DNA of 33,644 nucleotides from Oculatella sp. LEGE 06141 (GTDB taxonomy: Bacteria > Cyanobacteriota > Cyanobacteriia > Elainellales > Elainellaceae), in NCBI RefSeq assembly GCF_015207605.1, contig NZ_JADEWO010000064.1, forward strand, positions 1-33,644, in the 5' to 3' direction. Of the stretch, positions 1 to 8,419 are shown piece after piece. The notes beneath the pieces were generated by a model. The model did no database searches. It was not told where the DNA came from and saw only the letters and a program-made list of their open reading frames with translations. The first letter of the stretch is position 1. Each line of letters starts with the position of its first letter. Position numbers and translations under genes: made by a program.

Positions 1-75
1 AGCTGTTCTAATCGCATCATCAAGTAGCGCAAACTGAGTTGGATTACCTCTGAGCTTGGTTTCCAGAACAATCAT
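1..75 (-). CDS. tnpB: IS200/IS605-family TnpB, N-terminal fragment (runs off left edge)
   Basis: Reading the minus strand from an ATG at 75, the frame stays open to the window edge. It begins MIVLETKLRGNPTQF and continues to ...DDAIRTA, which matches the usual opening of cyanobacterial TnpB (OrfB) proteins of IS200/IS605 elements. TnpB is an RNA-guided nuclease ancestral to Cas12. Only 25 codons are visible, so nothing can be said about its RuvC catalytic residues or whether the gene is intact. The identification rests on remembered family sequence. Confidence 0.72.
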   Translation of the reverse strand, partial: MIVLETKLRGNPTQFALLDDAIRTA

Positions 76-442
76 GAGCGGCAAGACTCAAATCTTGTGG
101 GCACACTTTACCATAAACAAGAGTACAAGCGTATGCAAAGATTGCGGCTGAGTCTGATAGATTATTGCCAATCTCCGCATCCGCTCCGATTGGCGCGGCA
201 TTCATCTCAGCACCGCTCTTCGGGACGGTGTGAACCTTCTGCCTGGAAAAGGTAAATTTTGATGACGTTGCCGTGAGCCAGCGACTTGGCTTTGCTAGCC
301 TACAAAATAGGGATGTCTAAAATGCCGTCCACGTAGCTGAATAGCTGAGCGACTCCAGCGGGCTAAGTTATTAGCGGGCTAAGACGTTAAACCCACGGGC
401 TTGCACACTAGTTTGTTGAACTGTACTGAACGGTAGAACCAA
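76..442. other. Non-coding stretch upstream of tnpB, possible IS605 left end
   Basis: No convincing gene is visible. The part next to position 75 lies upstream of the minus-strand tnpB and should contain the left end of that element, but I could not define the boundary or an unambiguous subterminal hairpin. An 11-bp direct repeat AGCGGGCTAAG occurs at 357-367 and 373-383, followed by a short palindromic CCCACGGGCTT segment near 392. Confidence 0.35.
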
Positions 443-475
443 TTGATTAAACGTATTTTCACTGGCAGCAAGAGC

Positions 476-793
476 ATGAACCACTTTTGCGATGAATGGA
501 TTCAGGAATGGTGCTTCGACAACGGCTGGACCGATCCGTTTAAGGATCGCTCACAATATTGGGCGTTTCCGCCGCATGGTGTCATGCCGCTCCCCATTCC
601 AGTGCAAGCGCTTCGGCTGATTAAGTCTCAAAAGGGATTCAGTGTAGACGAGCAACGCTGGTGCTTGGCTGCGATCGCTACCGCTATATTTGCCGCTGCG
701 TCCAGTTACGTTTTGGCGTCACCCATGCCGTTAGTCGCCGCATTTGGTTTCTGCGCCTTCACGGTGGCACAAATGGACGTTGAAGAAATTTAG
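476..793 (+). CDS. Conserved cyanobacterial small membrane protein, unknown function
   Basis: The protein is 105 aa from the ATG at 476. A TTG at 443 could extend it by 11 residues, but MNHFCDEWIQEWCFDNGWTD is the more likely N-terminus. The first half is polar and rich in aromatics (WIQEW, GWTDPF, QYWAFPP). The C-terminal half has one or two hydrophobic stretches (about residues 64-98). I recall similar ~100-aa proteins with a WCxxNGWTD...YWAFPP pattern in many cyanobacteria, none with a function. It lies tail to tail with murF with only about 60 bp between them. No transporter or enzyme motif is seen. Confidence 0.6.
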   Translation: MNHFCDEWIQEWCFDNGWTDPFKDRSQYWAFPPHGVMPLPIPVQALRLIKSQKGFSVDEQRWCLAAIATAIFAAASSYVLASPMPLVAAFGFCAFTVAQMDVEEI

Positions 794-852
794 CCGATTC
801 GTTCTTATCTATCCGAATCAAGCCCAACCTGGATTGGGTTCACCCCACCCCT

Positions 853-2229
853 TCAACCGCGCCATGTGGGACTGGAAACGTTCTGCCGAAACTGTTCAAC
901 CACTTTATCCAAGCCAACTGCGCGTGATGCCTTAAACAACAGGCGATCGCCCTCCTGCACAATATCTTGCAACCGCTGAAGCACTGCTTCATGGCTGGTG
1001 AACTGCTCTGTAGCAGTTGGCTGCGCTCCGGCAGCCATAGCTACACTTTCGGCCTCATCTGCCAGAATAAGCAACGTATCCAGGTTGAGGTCGCGCACAA
1101 CTGTACCCACTTGATGATGAAATTCGGGCGATCGTTCCCCTAATTCTTTCATCGTACCGAGTACGGCAATTCGGCGGTTTCCTGGCGTTTGTGCCAGCAG
1201 ATGCAAAGCGGCCAGCATCGATTCCAATCCAGCATTGTAGGTTTCATCCAGCACAATAATGTCGTGCGGCAGTTCGTAGCGACGTGCCCGTCCCTGGGGT
1301 AACTCTACGCATAGTCCCTGAGCTAATGGCCACCAGGGCAGTTGCAGAGCCTGAACGACCGCCAGAGCCGCCAGATAATTCAGCGCATTGTGCTGTCCGG
1401 GTAGGGGTAGCGGTAACGTCATGCCGTTCACCTCCAGGGTTGTTGAATCGACCAGATCCCCCTTCACATCGCCCCCCGTTAAGCCAAAGGTGATCGTTTT
1501 CCCCTGCCAAATCCGATGTGCTGTTTGCATCAACCGCTGATTGTCGTAATTTAAAACAGCAATTCCATCTGGATTTAGCTCAGCTAGCATCTCACACTTG
1601 GCGGCGGCGATCGCTTGCTCTGATCCCAACCGACCAATATGAGCCGTTCCCACATTAGTAATCACCGCAACATCAGGATGAGCAATGTGGGTTAGCAAGG
1701 CGATTTCTCCTGCCGCTCGCATCCCCATTTCCACCACGGCATAACGGTGAGTCGCCTCTAGTTCCAGTAATGTTTTGGGCACGCCAATTTCGTTGTTGTA
1801 ATTGGCCTGAGATTTCAGCACACTGCCCTGACGACCTAAAACGGCTGCAATCAATTCTTTGGTTGTCGTTTTTCCGACAGAACCCGTGACCGCCACCACG
1901 GGAATCTGAAACTGTTGCCGCCACCAGCGAGCGATCGACTGATACGCCGCCAACGTATCATCAACTTGCAGCAAAGGAAGATGATGCAGAGTTGACGCTG
2001 AAGCGCGATCGACGATCGCCACCAGTGCCCCCTGACGAATCGCTGTTTCAACAAACCCATGCCCATCAAAGCGATCGCCTCGCAGGGCAACAAAAATCTC
2101 TCCTGGTAAAATTGTGCGGCTATCCGTTGTAATTCCGGTGGCGATCGTCGCCAGAACCGCATCTGATACGTTAATCAGCGTTGCTGACAGGATTTCAGCC
2201 AACTGACCCGGTGTAACACTACAAACCAT
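853..2229 (-). CDS. murF: UDP-N-acetylmuramoyl-tripeptide--D-alanyl-D-alanine ligase
   Basis: MurF adds D-Ala-D-Ala to UDP-MurNAc-tripeptide, the last cytoplasmic step of peptidoglycan precursor synthesis. The 458-aa length is normal for the family. The N-terminal uridine-binding domain shows TTDSRTILPGEIFVALRGD (about residues 34-52). The central Mur ligase P-loop is TGSVGKTTT (115-123), followed by NYNNEIGVP and EMGMRAAGEI. The C-terminal domain includes DETYNAG. The ATG at 2229 is preferred over a TTG at 2244, which would add five residues. It is monocistronic here; no other mur genes are nearby. Confidence 0.95.
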   Translation of the reverse strand: MVCSVTPGQLAEILSATLINVSDAVLATIATGITTDSRTILPGEIFVALRGDRFDGHGFVETAIRQGALVAIVDRASASTLHHLPLLQVDDTLAAYQSIARWWRQQFQIPVVAVTGSVGKTTTKELIAAVLGRQGSVLKSQANYNNEIGVPKTLLELEATHRYAVVEMGMRAAGEIALLTHIAHPDVAVITNVGTAHIGRLGSEQAIAAAKCEMLAELNPDGIAVLNYDNQRLMQTAHRIWQGKTITFGLTGGDVKGDLVDSTTLEVNGMTLPLPLPGQHNALNYLAALAVVQALQLPWWPLAQGLCVELPQGRARRYELPHDIIVLDETYNAGLESMLAALHLLAQTPGNRRIAVLGTMKELGERSPEFHHQVGTVVRDLNLDTLLILADEAESVAMAAGAQPTATEQFTSHEAVLQRLQDIVQEGDRLLFKASRAVGLDKVVEQFRQNVSSPTWRG

Positions 2230-2244
2230 GCATTCATAGAGCAA

Positions 2245-2898
2245 ACAGATTTAGCTGAAATCATACCGTGTAGCCTGCCCCACTCTAGAAACTATTCGCT
2301 TCTCCTTCCGTAGAATCCACAGGGTTGAATCAAAACAACGTACTTAACTTGACGGCACAACGTCTCGTTATTCAACCCTGAGATTTCACGGTTACTGTTT
2401 CAGATGGATCAGCACTAAACTACTGGTAATATCAGGGTTTTCGCTATTTGCAGGGCAATTGAGCCATTGATCCAGTCCTCAAGCTTTACTAAAGCTTCAA
2501 CTCACGAGTGACGAAAATCACAATCTCTGATTAATTGGCTAAGTAGTATTAGATACACTAGATCTTGAGATGAAGAGATCGCCTCTTAAAGGTTGCTTGA
2601 AACGGATCAAATGTTCTGCATTTGTCAATCCCTTATTCTGGGCTTCAACGTGAGCGCTCAGCCGAACGGGACTTTAAAGCAATTCGGAAGTCCTCCATTG
2701 GGGGCTAAGCATCTGTGGCAAGCCTCCAAAAGGCGATTCGAGTTGCATTTAGCGCTTCTAAACCATCCCTTTAAATCAAACACGACAGGGCTAGGTAGCC
2801 CTATTTAGCTGCATCTACTTTCCCGTCCAGACTATATTCAGATTCCAACAGCTAAATCAACCATTATTCATAGTGACAGAACGTAGGAGCGCCAGAGC
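2245..2898. other. 654-bp gene-free stretch with several inverted repeats
   Basis: This lies between the divergent murF and the 428-aa gene and so holds both promoters. Visible structures are a perfect 11-bp inverted repeat CAGGGTTGAAT/ATTCAACCCTG (2320-2330, 2370-2380), a small hairpin AAGCTTT-ACT-AAAGCTT (2481-2497), a segment at 2668-2704 that resembles the core of the MITE at 15775-15925, and a hairpin AGGGCT-AGGT-AGCCCT (2787-2802). A 71-codon open frame at 2593-2808 covers the MITE-like segment and is not convincing as a gene. Confidence 0.5.
2320..2380. repeat. 61-bp inverted-repeat element
   Basis: Arms CAGGGTTGAAT (2320-2330) and ATTCAACCCTG (2370-2380) are perfect complements separated by 39 bp. 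The spacer carries two copies of ACAACGT. It could be a transcript hairpin upstream of murF or a remnant of a small mobile element. No T-run follows either arm, so it is not a typical terminator. Confidence 0.5.
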
Positions 2899-4185
2899 GT
2901 GGTGACTGCATTAACAGGTCGCTATAGCAATCGACAAATCACTCCCGAAGAGCAGAAGCTATACGATCATCTGCTTTACTGGATTGAGTTAGAGCCGCCT
3001 GCTGAAATGCTGGAGCGTTTCCGTCTGCTGTTCATCGATGGTACTCGCTATCCCGACAGCGAAATTACGGAGGCTCTGGATAAAGTAACCGCTTCAAAAT
3101 TGGCACCTGAAGAATTTCGCTATGTCCTGAACCGCTGCTGTCACATTCTCATTAACCGCTGGCAGTCGCGATCGTCGTTTGTCATGGCGATCCCGCATCT
3201 CATTCGTCTGTTTGAAGCCATTCCTCCCTTTTCCGTCACAGGAATTCCGCGCGCGCGTTCCGTCCGTCGCCTGCGCGATCTCGTCACTCTGTTCACTCAA
3301 TCTGAGCAATATTTGACGCTTTGTCGCCTTGCTCAAGTGTTGACCGAAGCGGCAGAAGTCAACACCACCTCAGGCACTCGACCGTTAGGCACGTTGATTC
3401 GTCGCTATCCCTATCTTTACGAGCATTGCTTGCTCAGTGACGACAGTACACGAGAACACCAGCTCACGGTTCGGCAGATTCAAGCAACCATGCAGCGCAA
3501 ATTTGAAATTGACTTATCGCAGTACGTTACCTATCGGGTGCGATCGCAGCTTGCCGCACAGCCCAATCCTTCACAAGCGCAGCGCATCATTCAGCCTGTT
3601 ACCAATCCAACCCTACTAGCCGATCAAGATCTCAGTCAGGCACTGAAACATTATGTTGGCCGGGTTGAAGGCTCTCGAACCCATCGAGATCTGGCTCATC
3701 ACTTTCTCAGCCACAGCCGTCACACCTCGTCCTATCAAGCCTTTAAGGACGATTTATATCAGTACATCACCGCTTCAGTAGACGCTGAATACGGCAAACG
3801 CCAATTCAACAACCAGCTATATGCTCAATTGAAAAGTATGCTGCCCGACAGCAACAGCCAACCGCTCAACGATTTTTTACTCGTCCGCACCTGTAGTCAG
3901 CTTCTTAACTTTTTAATTGTGGACAACCCAGCCTACCCAAATCATTTTGTCTTTGTCGATCTGGTAATGAATCTGGGGCCAATTTCAACAACCGGCTTAC
4001 TGCTAAAGATTGTGTTGCTCAGTCGCACCGTCAAACCCTATCTAGAACGCCGATTTTCAATTTTGTTTAACCACTACGAAGCGTACACCCGTGATGCTGT
4101 TGTGTGGTTAATCGAAGCGCTCGAGAATCTTAATCTGGCGCTCAGCGCTCATTTCGGCGCAATCGATTTATCCTTTATTCGGTAG
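2899..4185 (+). CDS. Conserved cyanobacterial protein of unknown function (428 aa)
   Basis: A long soluble, probably all-helical protein without signal peptide or membrane segments. It starts at GTG 2899 (a second GTG follows directly at 2902), 9 nt after TAGGAG. Noticeable stretches are TPEEQKLYDHLLYWIELEPP near the N-terminus, a central RRYPYLYEHCLLSDDS, and a hydrophobic C-terminal portion (LLLKIVLLSRTVKPYLERRF). I recognise the style of protein as one widely conserved in cyanobacteria, but I know no function and see no catalytic motif. It precedes rpsU by about 490 bp and is probably transcribed separately. Codon use resembles the neighbours. Confidence 0.85.
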   Translation: MVTALTGRYSNRQITPEEQKLYDHLLYWIELEPPAEMLERFRLLFIDGTRYPDSEITEALDKVTASKLAPEEFRYVLNRCCHILINRWQSRSSFVMAIPHLIRLFEAIPPFSVTGIPRARSVRRLRDLVTLFTQSEQYLTLCRLAQVLTEAAEVNTTSGTRPLGTLIRRYPYLYEHCLLSDDSTREHQLTVRQIQATMQRKFEIDLSQYVTYRVRSQLAAQPNPSQAQRIIQPVTNPTLLADQDLSQALKHYVGRVEGSRTHRDLAHHFLSHSRHTSSYQAFKDDLYQYITASVDAEYGKRQFNNQLYAQLKSMLPDSNSQPLNDFLLVRTCSQLLNFLIVDNPAYPNHFVFVDLVMNLGPISTTGLLLKIVLLSRTVKPYLERRFSILFNHYEAYTRDAVVWLIEALENLNLALSAHFGAIDLSFIR

Positions 4186-4468
4186 CTGCTCCTATTTCAG
4201 TAAAATCTAGATAGGATAGGTCTATGGCAATGGGCAAAATTAAATCGGCAGAGTAGGAGAAACTAAACGGGAAATTTCCTGTAACCGTTACCTACACTGC
4301 AACTTCACCTGCACAAATGCGAAATCGTGTTAGTGTATCAGGTGGGAGATTGAACTCGGTGTAAGGCTGCACTTTCTATAATGGAATAGCGGAGTCGTTC
4401 TAGATTGCTGTAGCTCAATGTTGGTAGCTGGCTATCTGGCACTGATTTTCTAAACACCTCTCAAACCG

Positions 4469-4499
4469 TTGACACGATGCAAGCGGTGCCTTTTACATT
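4469..4499 (+). promoter_or_regulatory. Candidate rpsU promoter
   Basis: TTGACA at 4469-4474 is a perfect -35 box. It is followed at a 17-nt spacing by TTTACA (4492-4497) or at 19 nt by TACATT. A perfect TATAAT also occurs further upstream at 4377-4382, with only a badly spaced TTGAAC before it. Either would leave a long leader before rpsU at 4676. This is pattern matching only. Confidence 0.35.
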
Positions 4500-4532
4500 G
4501 CGAGATAGGTTGTTGTCAATGGGCTTGATGCT

Positions 4533-4605
4533 GTAGATGCTCAGGCATCTACTGTTTAGGAGGCTAAACCTCTTACAGTGCTAACCTTTCCAAAGGCCAA
4601 CACTG
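4533..4605 (+). ncRNA. Structured 5' leader of rpsU (three successive hairpins)
   Basis: Three stem-loops follow one another: GTAGATGC-TCAG-GCATCTAC (4533-4552, 8-bp perfect stem), TTTAG-GAGG-CTAAA (4555-4568), and a two-part stem CAGTG/CACTG enclosing CCTTT/AAAGG (4576-4605). They lie 70-140 nt upstream of the rpsU start. Ribosomal protein leaders are often autoregulatory, but I know of no named S21 leader family that matches, so a regulatory role is an inference. Confidence 0.45.
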
Positions 4606-4675
4606 AATTAAAGCCGGAGTTGGTTTCGTTAGCCAATCGGTGTATGCGAGCAAACCTAAGAAAAGGAGATAAAGC

Positions 4676-4855
4676 ATGACCCAAGTGGTCTTAGGAGAGA
4701 ACGAAGGAATTGAATCAGCATTGCGTCGCTTTAAGCGCCAGGTTTCTAAAGCTGGCATTTTGGCAGACGTAAAAAGCCATCGCCATTTTGAAACTCCCCA
4801 AGAGAAGCGCAAGCGGAAAGCAGTTATGGCTCGACGTAAGCGGCGGTTCCGCTAG
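4676..4855 (+). CDS. rpsU: 30S ribosomal protein S21
   Basis: A 59-aa gene beginning [20 protein letters not shown] and ending in a basic tail ...[12 protein letters not shown]. This is typical bS21: a small, Arg/Lys-rich protein of the 30S platform near the anti-Shine-Dalgarno end of 16S rRNA. The start is fixed by a strong ribosome binding site, AAAAGGAG, 7 nt before the ATG. In some cyanobacteria rpsU follows an RNA-binding-protein (rbp) gene; none is present here and the gene stands alone behind a long leader. Confidence 0.95.
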   Translation: MTQVVLGENEGIESALRRFKRQVSKAGILADVKSHRHFETPQEKRKRKAVMARRKRRFR

Positions 4856-5375
4856 TAGCAATAGCCGGGTAATGGATCGTTTCTCCACACTACCCGTTGT
4901 GTGACATACGAAGCCCTAGCAGGGTTGCAGCTCGATTGTAGTGAGTCCGTTCATATGGGTAACTACTGTATTATCGTGCTAGAGTTTGTCATTTACTTCC
5001 TTAAAGGGGCGTTTTCGCGCCGATTAAATTATTGCTAAACATTATGGTGCGTAGGGGCATGGTATTTTGCCCCTACATTTTTTTTCTAAAGTTTCTGTAA
5101 TTCGGTTAGAACTTGAACAAAAGTGTCAAGACTAGATAAGGCATAGAGTCCTAAAAATGATTGACGCAGGAACGCCTAACTAGTTGACTTGAACGACTCA
5201 TCACTGCCATAGCCTATGCCGAGCAGCAAGACGGGGTAATTTCACACCCCAAAAGACTGCAATTTTGAACGTTGCATTAATCATTACTGGTTATGAAACC
5301 AGTTCTATGAATTCAGTGAAGTCTGCATAAGCAGGTCAACCACCAAGACGCCCTTTGCCGCAGGAGAAGATTGTT
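4856..5375. other. 520-bp gene-free stretch between rpsU and the response regulator
   Basis: It contains a weak hairpin CGGGTA/TACCCG just after rpsU (4866-4896), a GGCG/CGCC palindrome around 5009-5022, the strong terminator at 5051-5085, and about 290 bp of leader/promoter DNA before the response regulator gene. I see no tRNA or small ORF that I could support. Confidence 0.5.
5051..5085 (+). terminator. Rho-independent terminator (8-bp stem, T8)
   Basis: GTAGGGGC (5051-5058), a 10-nt loop, GCCCCTAC (5069-5076), then A and eight T. It could end the rpsU transcript about 195 nt after the stop codon. GTAGGGGC-type palindromes are also common as dispersed repeats in cyanobacteria, so it may be both. 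Confidence 0.75.
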
Positions 5376-6332
5376 ATGAGTAGTGCTATTCCAGAGCTAA
5401 ACAACATCGGCCAACGGCTGATGAGCTTGGAGAGACAGAAAAAACCTAAAATGCTAGTGGTAGATGATGAACCAGACAACCTCGATCTGCTTTATCGCAC
5501 CTTTCGACGTGACTTCAACGTGCTGCGGGCTGAAAGTGGCGTTGTCGCGTTAGAAGTTCTAGCTACAGAAGGAGAGGTTGCGGTCATCATCTCAGACCAG
5601 CGCATGCCAGAAATGAAAGGCACTGAATTTTTGAGCAAAACGGTGCCTCAGTTTCCTAACACAATGCGGATCATCCTCACCGGCTTTACTGATGTTGAAG
5701 ATCTGGTAGAAGCGATCAATTCTGGACAGGTTTATAAATACATTACTAAACCCTGGGATCCAAACGAACTCAAGGCGGTTGTACAGCGTGCGGCTGAAAC
5801 ATACGAACTCTTGAAGCAGCGCACAGAGGAGCTGCGGCGGGCACAGGCTCAAACTGCTTTGCTCAGCGCTATCGTCCAGGTCGCTCGGCAGGCATCCTGC
5901 ACGGAAGACTGTCTTACTCCGATCGCTGCTGCCTTTGGTGAAAACTTTGCCGTTGATGGCTGCATTTTACAATTGGTCGAAAATAAATCATTGAGCGCGG
6001 CTCAAGGGGTGTATAGCCCTGAGGGTGATCTGCAAAACTGGCTGGCGCACGATCCGCTCACTCAAGAGGCGATCGCAACGCAAACAATGCAACTAGCCGT
6101 CAATGTTGCCTCTGATGCGGCATTGGCGCAAGTCCAGCACTATAGCGATTCTGGGGTGCAAGCCCATTTCCTGATTCCCATCACCTTCCATGATCAGGTT
6201 ATTGCCGTACTGTCGCTTCAGTGGAAACAACCCTTCTCGCTCCAGGAAGATGAGTTGGCGCTGATGCATCTCTCTGCCCAGCAAGTTGCTATGGCGCTAA
6301 CCTGCACTCGTCATCTTCACGCAGTTGTGTAG
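5376..6332 (+). CDS. Response regulator with C-terminal GAF-like domain
   Basis: A 318-aa two-domain protein. Residues about 25-140 form a REC receiver domain with the acidic pair D30/D31, phospho-acceptor D74 in SDQRMPEM, T102 in LTGFTD and K125 in ITKPWDP. The KPW variant is typical of receivers of the RpfG/cyclic-di-GMP-related type. A helical linker (TYELLKQRTEELRRAQAQ) joins it to a GAF-like sensor domain (about 165-310) ending ...EDELALMHLSAQQVAMALT. There is no output domain of known enzymatic type. The start at ATG 5376 is supported by AGGAG at 5362-5366; an upstream TTG at 5355 is less likely. No partner histidine kinase is in the window. The signal is unknown. Confidence 0.88.
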   Translation: MSSAIPELNNIGQRLMSLERQKKPKMLVVDDEPDNLDLLYRTFRRDFNVLRAESGVVALEVLATEGEVAVIISDQRMPEMKGTEFLSKTVPQFPNTMRIILTGFTDVEDLVEAINSGQVYKYITKPWDPNELKAVVQRAAETYELLKQRTEELRRAQAQTALLSAIVQVARQASCTEDCLTPIAAAFGENFAVDGCILQLVENKSLSAAQGVYSPEGDLQNWLAHDPLTQEAIATQTMQLAVNVASDAALAQVQHYSDSGVQAHFLIPITFHDQVIAVLSLQWKQPFSLQEDELALMHLSAQQVAMALTCTRHLHAVV

Positions 6333-6335
6333 GAT

Positions 6336-6362
6336 GAAGTAGGAACTTTCAACGCCTACTTC
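6336..6362 (+). promoter_or_regulatory. Hairpin between response regulator and menG
   Basis: A perfect 8-bp stem GAAGTAGG (6336-6343) / CCTACTTC (6355-6362) with an 11-nt loop ends only six bases before the menG GTG. No T-run follows. No Shine-Dalgarno sequence lies between the hairpin and the GTG; the nearest AGGA is within the left arm and loop. It may influence menG translation or be a processing site. Confidence 0.4.
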
Positions 6363-6368
6363 TGCTTT

Positions 6369-7085
6369 GTGACGATTTCTCCTACAGCTCAACCGATCCA
6401 ACAGTTATTCGATCGCATTGCCCCAAACTATGACCAGCTCAATGACTGGCTTAGTTTGGGGCTGCATCGCGTGTGGAAGCAAATGGCAGTCCAGTGGAGT
6501 AATCCAGCGTTAGGAACAACCTGTCTGGATGTTTGCTGTGGCAGCGGTGATTTAGCGCGACTGCTAGCACGTCGGGTTGGCCCAACAGGGCAGGTCTTTG
6601 GAATTGATTTTTCGTCTGCCCAACTAGCGATCGCACGGCAGCGGACGCAGCAATGCGTTACGCCCCTACCGATTACCTGGGTAGAGGGGGATGCCTTAAA
6701 TCTGCCGTTCAACGCGAACTCTTTTGACGCGGCTACGATGGGCTACGGGTTACGCAACGTGGTCGATATTCCTGCCAGCCTGAAGGAACTTCATCGTGTG
6801 CTAAAACCTGGCGCAACCGTTGCTATTCTAGATTTTCATCGCCCAACCAATAGCTACTTACGTGGATTTCAACAGTGGTATTTAGATACGATTGTTGTGC
6901 CTACTGCCCAGCAATTGGGCATCGGTGATGACTACGCTTATATTGCTCCCAGCCTGGATCGCTTTCCCAGCAGTTCAGAACAAATTCAGCTAGCAAAACA
7001 CGCTGGATTTACCCCGGTCACGCATTACGCGATCGCGGGTGGCATCATGGGAGTGTTAGTTGCCGTCAAACCAAGTATCGGTTAA
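6369..7085 (+). CDS. menG: Demethylphylloquinone/demethylmenaquinone methyltransferase (MenG/UbiE family)
   Basis: A 238-aa class I SAM-dependent methyltransferase of the UbiE/COQ5 family. It shows the N-terminal IQQLFDRIAPNYDQLNDWLS signature, SAM-binding motif I LDVCCGSGDLA (53-63), and the family motif MGYGLRNVVD. In cyanobacteria this enzyme methylates the naphthoquinone ring in the last step of phylloquinone synthesis, supplying the A1 cofactor of photosystem I. It starts at GTG 6369; no in-frame ATG fits the conserved N-terminus. It lies 36 bp after the response regulator gene, possibly cotranscribed. Confidence 0.92.
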   Translation: MTISPTAQPIQQLFDRIAPNYDQLNDWLSLGLHRVWKQMAVQWSNPALGTTCLDVCCGSGDLARLLARRVGPTGQVFGIDFSSAQLAIARQRTQQCVTPLPITWVEGDALNLPFNANSFDAATMGYGLRNVVDIPASLKELHRVLKPGATVAILDFHRPTNSYLRGFQQWYLDTIVVPTAQQLGIGDDYAYIAPSLDRFPSSSEQIQLAKHAGFTPVTHYAIAGGIMGVLVAVKPSIG

Positions 7086-7177
7086 CTTCACGGCCTGTTA
7101 GTGAATCAACATCTTTCAGTATCTCAACCTGTAACCTTAACTCCTACCCTTTTGGTCTTTAACCATTAGTCCCCTGG

Positions 7178-8407
7178 ATGGACATTTCCACGCTTTTATA
7201 CCTGCTTGCCCCTCCCGTCGTTGGTGGAATCATCGGGTATTTCACCAATGATTTAGCTATTAAAATGCTCTTCCGCCCCTATAGGGCACTTTATCTAGGA
7301 GGCCGGAAGCTTCCGTTTACTCCGGGTTTAATTCCAAGTAACCAGGAGCGTCTGGCGAAGCGAGTGGCAGATACCATCATGGGATCGCTACTGACTCCAG
7401 CAGAACTACAAAACCTGGCGCGGCGGCTACTAGAAACGGAGCGAATTCAGGCTGCCATTCTTTGGCTCTTAAAACTAGCGTTAGACCAAATTCAAGTTGA
7501 CAACCAACAGAAGACCGCCAAAATTTTGGCGAACATTCTGAGAGACTTCTTGGGTCAGTCGTTACCTCGGTTGGTAAAGGTCTTGGCCCGCCGTGAAGAC
7601 TTTCTAGAAACGCAGCTTAATCAAATATTTGACCAGGTTTTACTCGATTTTCAGTTAAGTGAGGCGCAAGCAGACCAGCTTTCTAGCTGGCTGTTGCAGG
7701 TGGTTTTACCGCCTGATGTGTTACGGCAAACCATTATTGATTTTTTGACCGATCGCAACATTCAAGTCATTGATGAAGGCTTTCGCGAGAAAACAAGCGG
7801 TACTTACTGGGTGGTCGCTAACCTGTTTGGGCTACGCAACTCTCTCACCCGTTTGCGAACCTACTGCCTGGACGAACGAGAAGCCAGCAACATTCGCCTA
7901 GCCGAACTGATTGAATCGCTGGGGGTTAAAACACGGCTGAAGGAATGGTTGCAAAACATCTCCTTGCAAAATCTTCCCGTTTCAACCGTGAGGCAATTAC
8001 GCAAAACCATGCGTGATACAGTTCGAGTCTATATTCAAACTCGTGGCACAGAAGTGCTTCAGGGATTGAGCGATTCGATTGATTGGGACAATATTGCTTC
8101 CTTGTTTTTGGGTCGTCTTCGCACGTCTCCAGCCGTTACCAGTTCGTTGGAACCCGTTAGTAGGGAACTGGCGCTCGTGCTAGAACGTTACTTAGAACGA
8201 GATCTGGAAACGCTAGTGGCCAGAGCCATCCCAATCTTGAATATTGACCAGGTCATCATCGAACGGGTAAGAGCCACCTCACCCAACGACCTGGAATCAG
8301 CAATTCAAGGTATTGTCAAAAACGAATTGCAGGCGATCGTGAACCTGGGAGGGTTTTTAGGATTTTTTATTGGCTTACTGCAAGCGGCCATTTTGCTGTT
8401 GCGATAG
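7178..8407 (+). CDS. DUF445 family membrane protein
   Basis: A 409-aa protein with a hydrophobic N-terminal segment (about residues 4-22, [20 protein letters not shown]) and a C-terminal one (about 388-408, [19 protein letters not shown]), separated by a long helical region. The N-terminal [10 protein letters not shown] and AIKMLFRPY, then FTPGLIP, are hallmarks of the DUF445/YheB family, whose function is not established. The stop codon is 12 bp before the prohibitin gene, so the two are almost certainly one transcript and may act together at a membrane. Confidence 0.9.
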   Translation: MDISTLLYLLAPPVVGGIIGYFTNDLAIKMLFRPYRALYLGGRKLPFTPGLIPSNQERLAKRVADTIMGSLLTPAELQNLARRLLETERIQAAILWLLKLALDQIQVDNQQKTAKILANILRDFLGQSLPRLVKVLARREDFLETQLNQIFDQVLLDFQLSEAQADQLSSWLLQVVLPPDVLRQTIIDFLTDRNIQVIDEGFREKTSGTYWVVANLFGLRNSLTRLRTYCLDEREASNIRLAELIESLGVKTRLKEWLQNISLQNLPVSTVRQLRKTMRDTVRVYIQTRGTEVLQGLSDSIDWDNIASLFLGRLRTSPAVTSSLEPVSRELALVLERYLERDLETLVARAIPILNIDQVIIERVRATSPNDLESAIQGIVKNELQAIVNLGGFLGFFIGLLQAAILLLR

Positions 8408-8419
8408 GAGACACAACCC

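Noticed and set aside
2593-2808. 71-codon open frame
   Set aside because: It covers a MITE-like decayed repeat and small hairpins, and lacks a start signal.
4404-4480. tRNA-like string with TAGCTCAATGTTGGTAGCTGG
   Set aside because: It recalls a D-arm, but there is no matching acceptor stem, anticodon arm or GTTCGAAT T-loop downstream.
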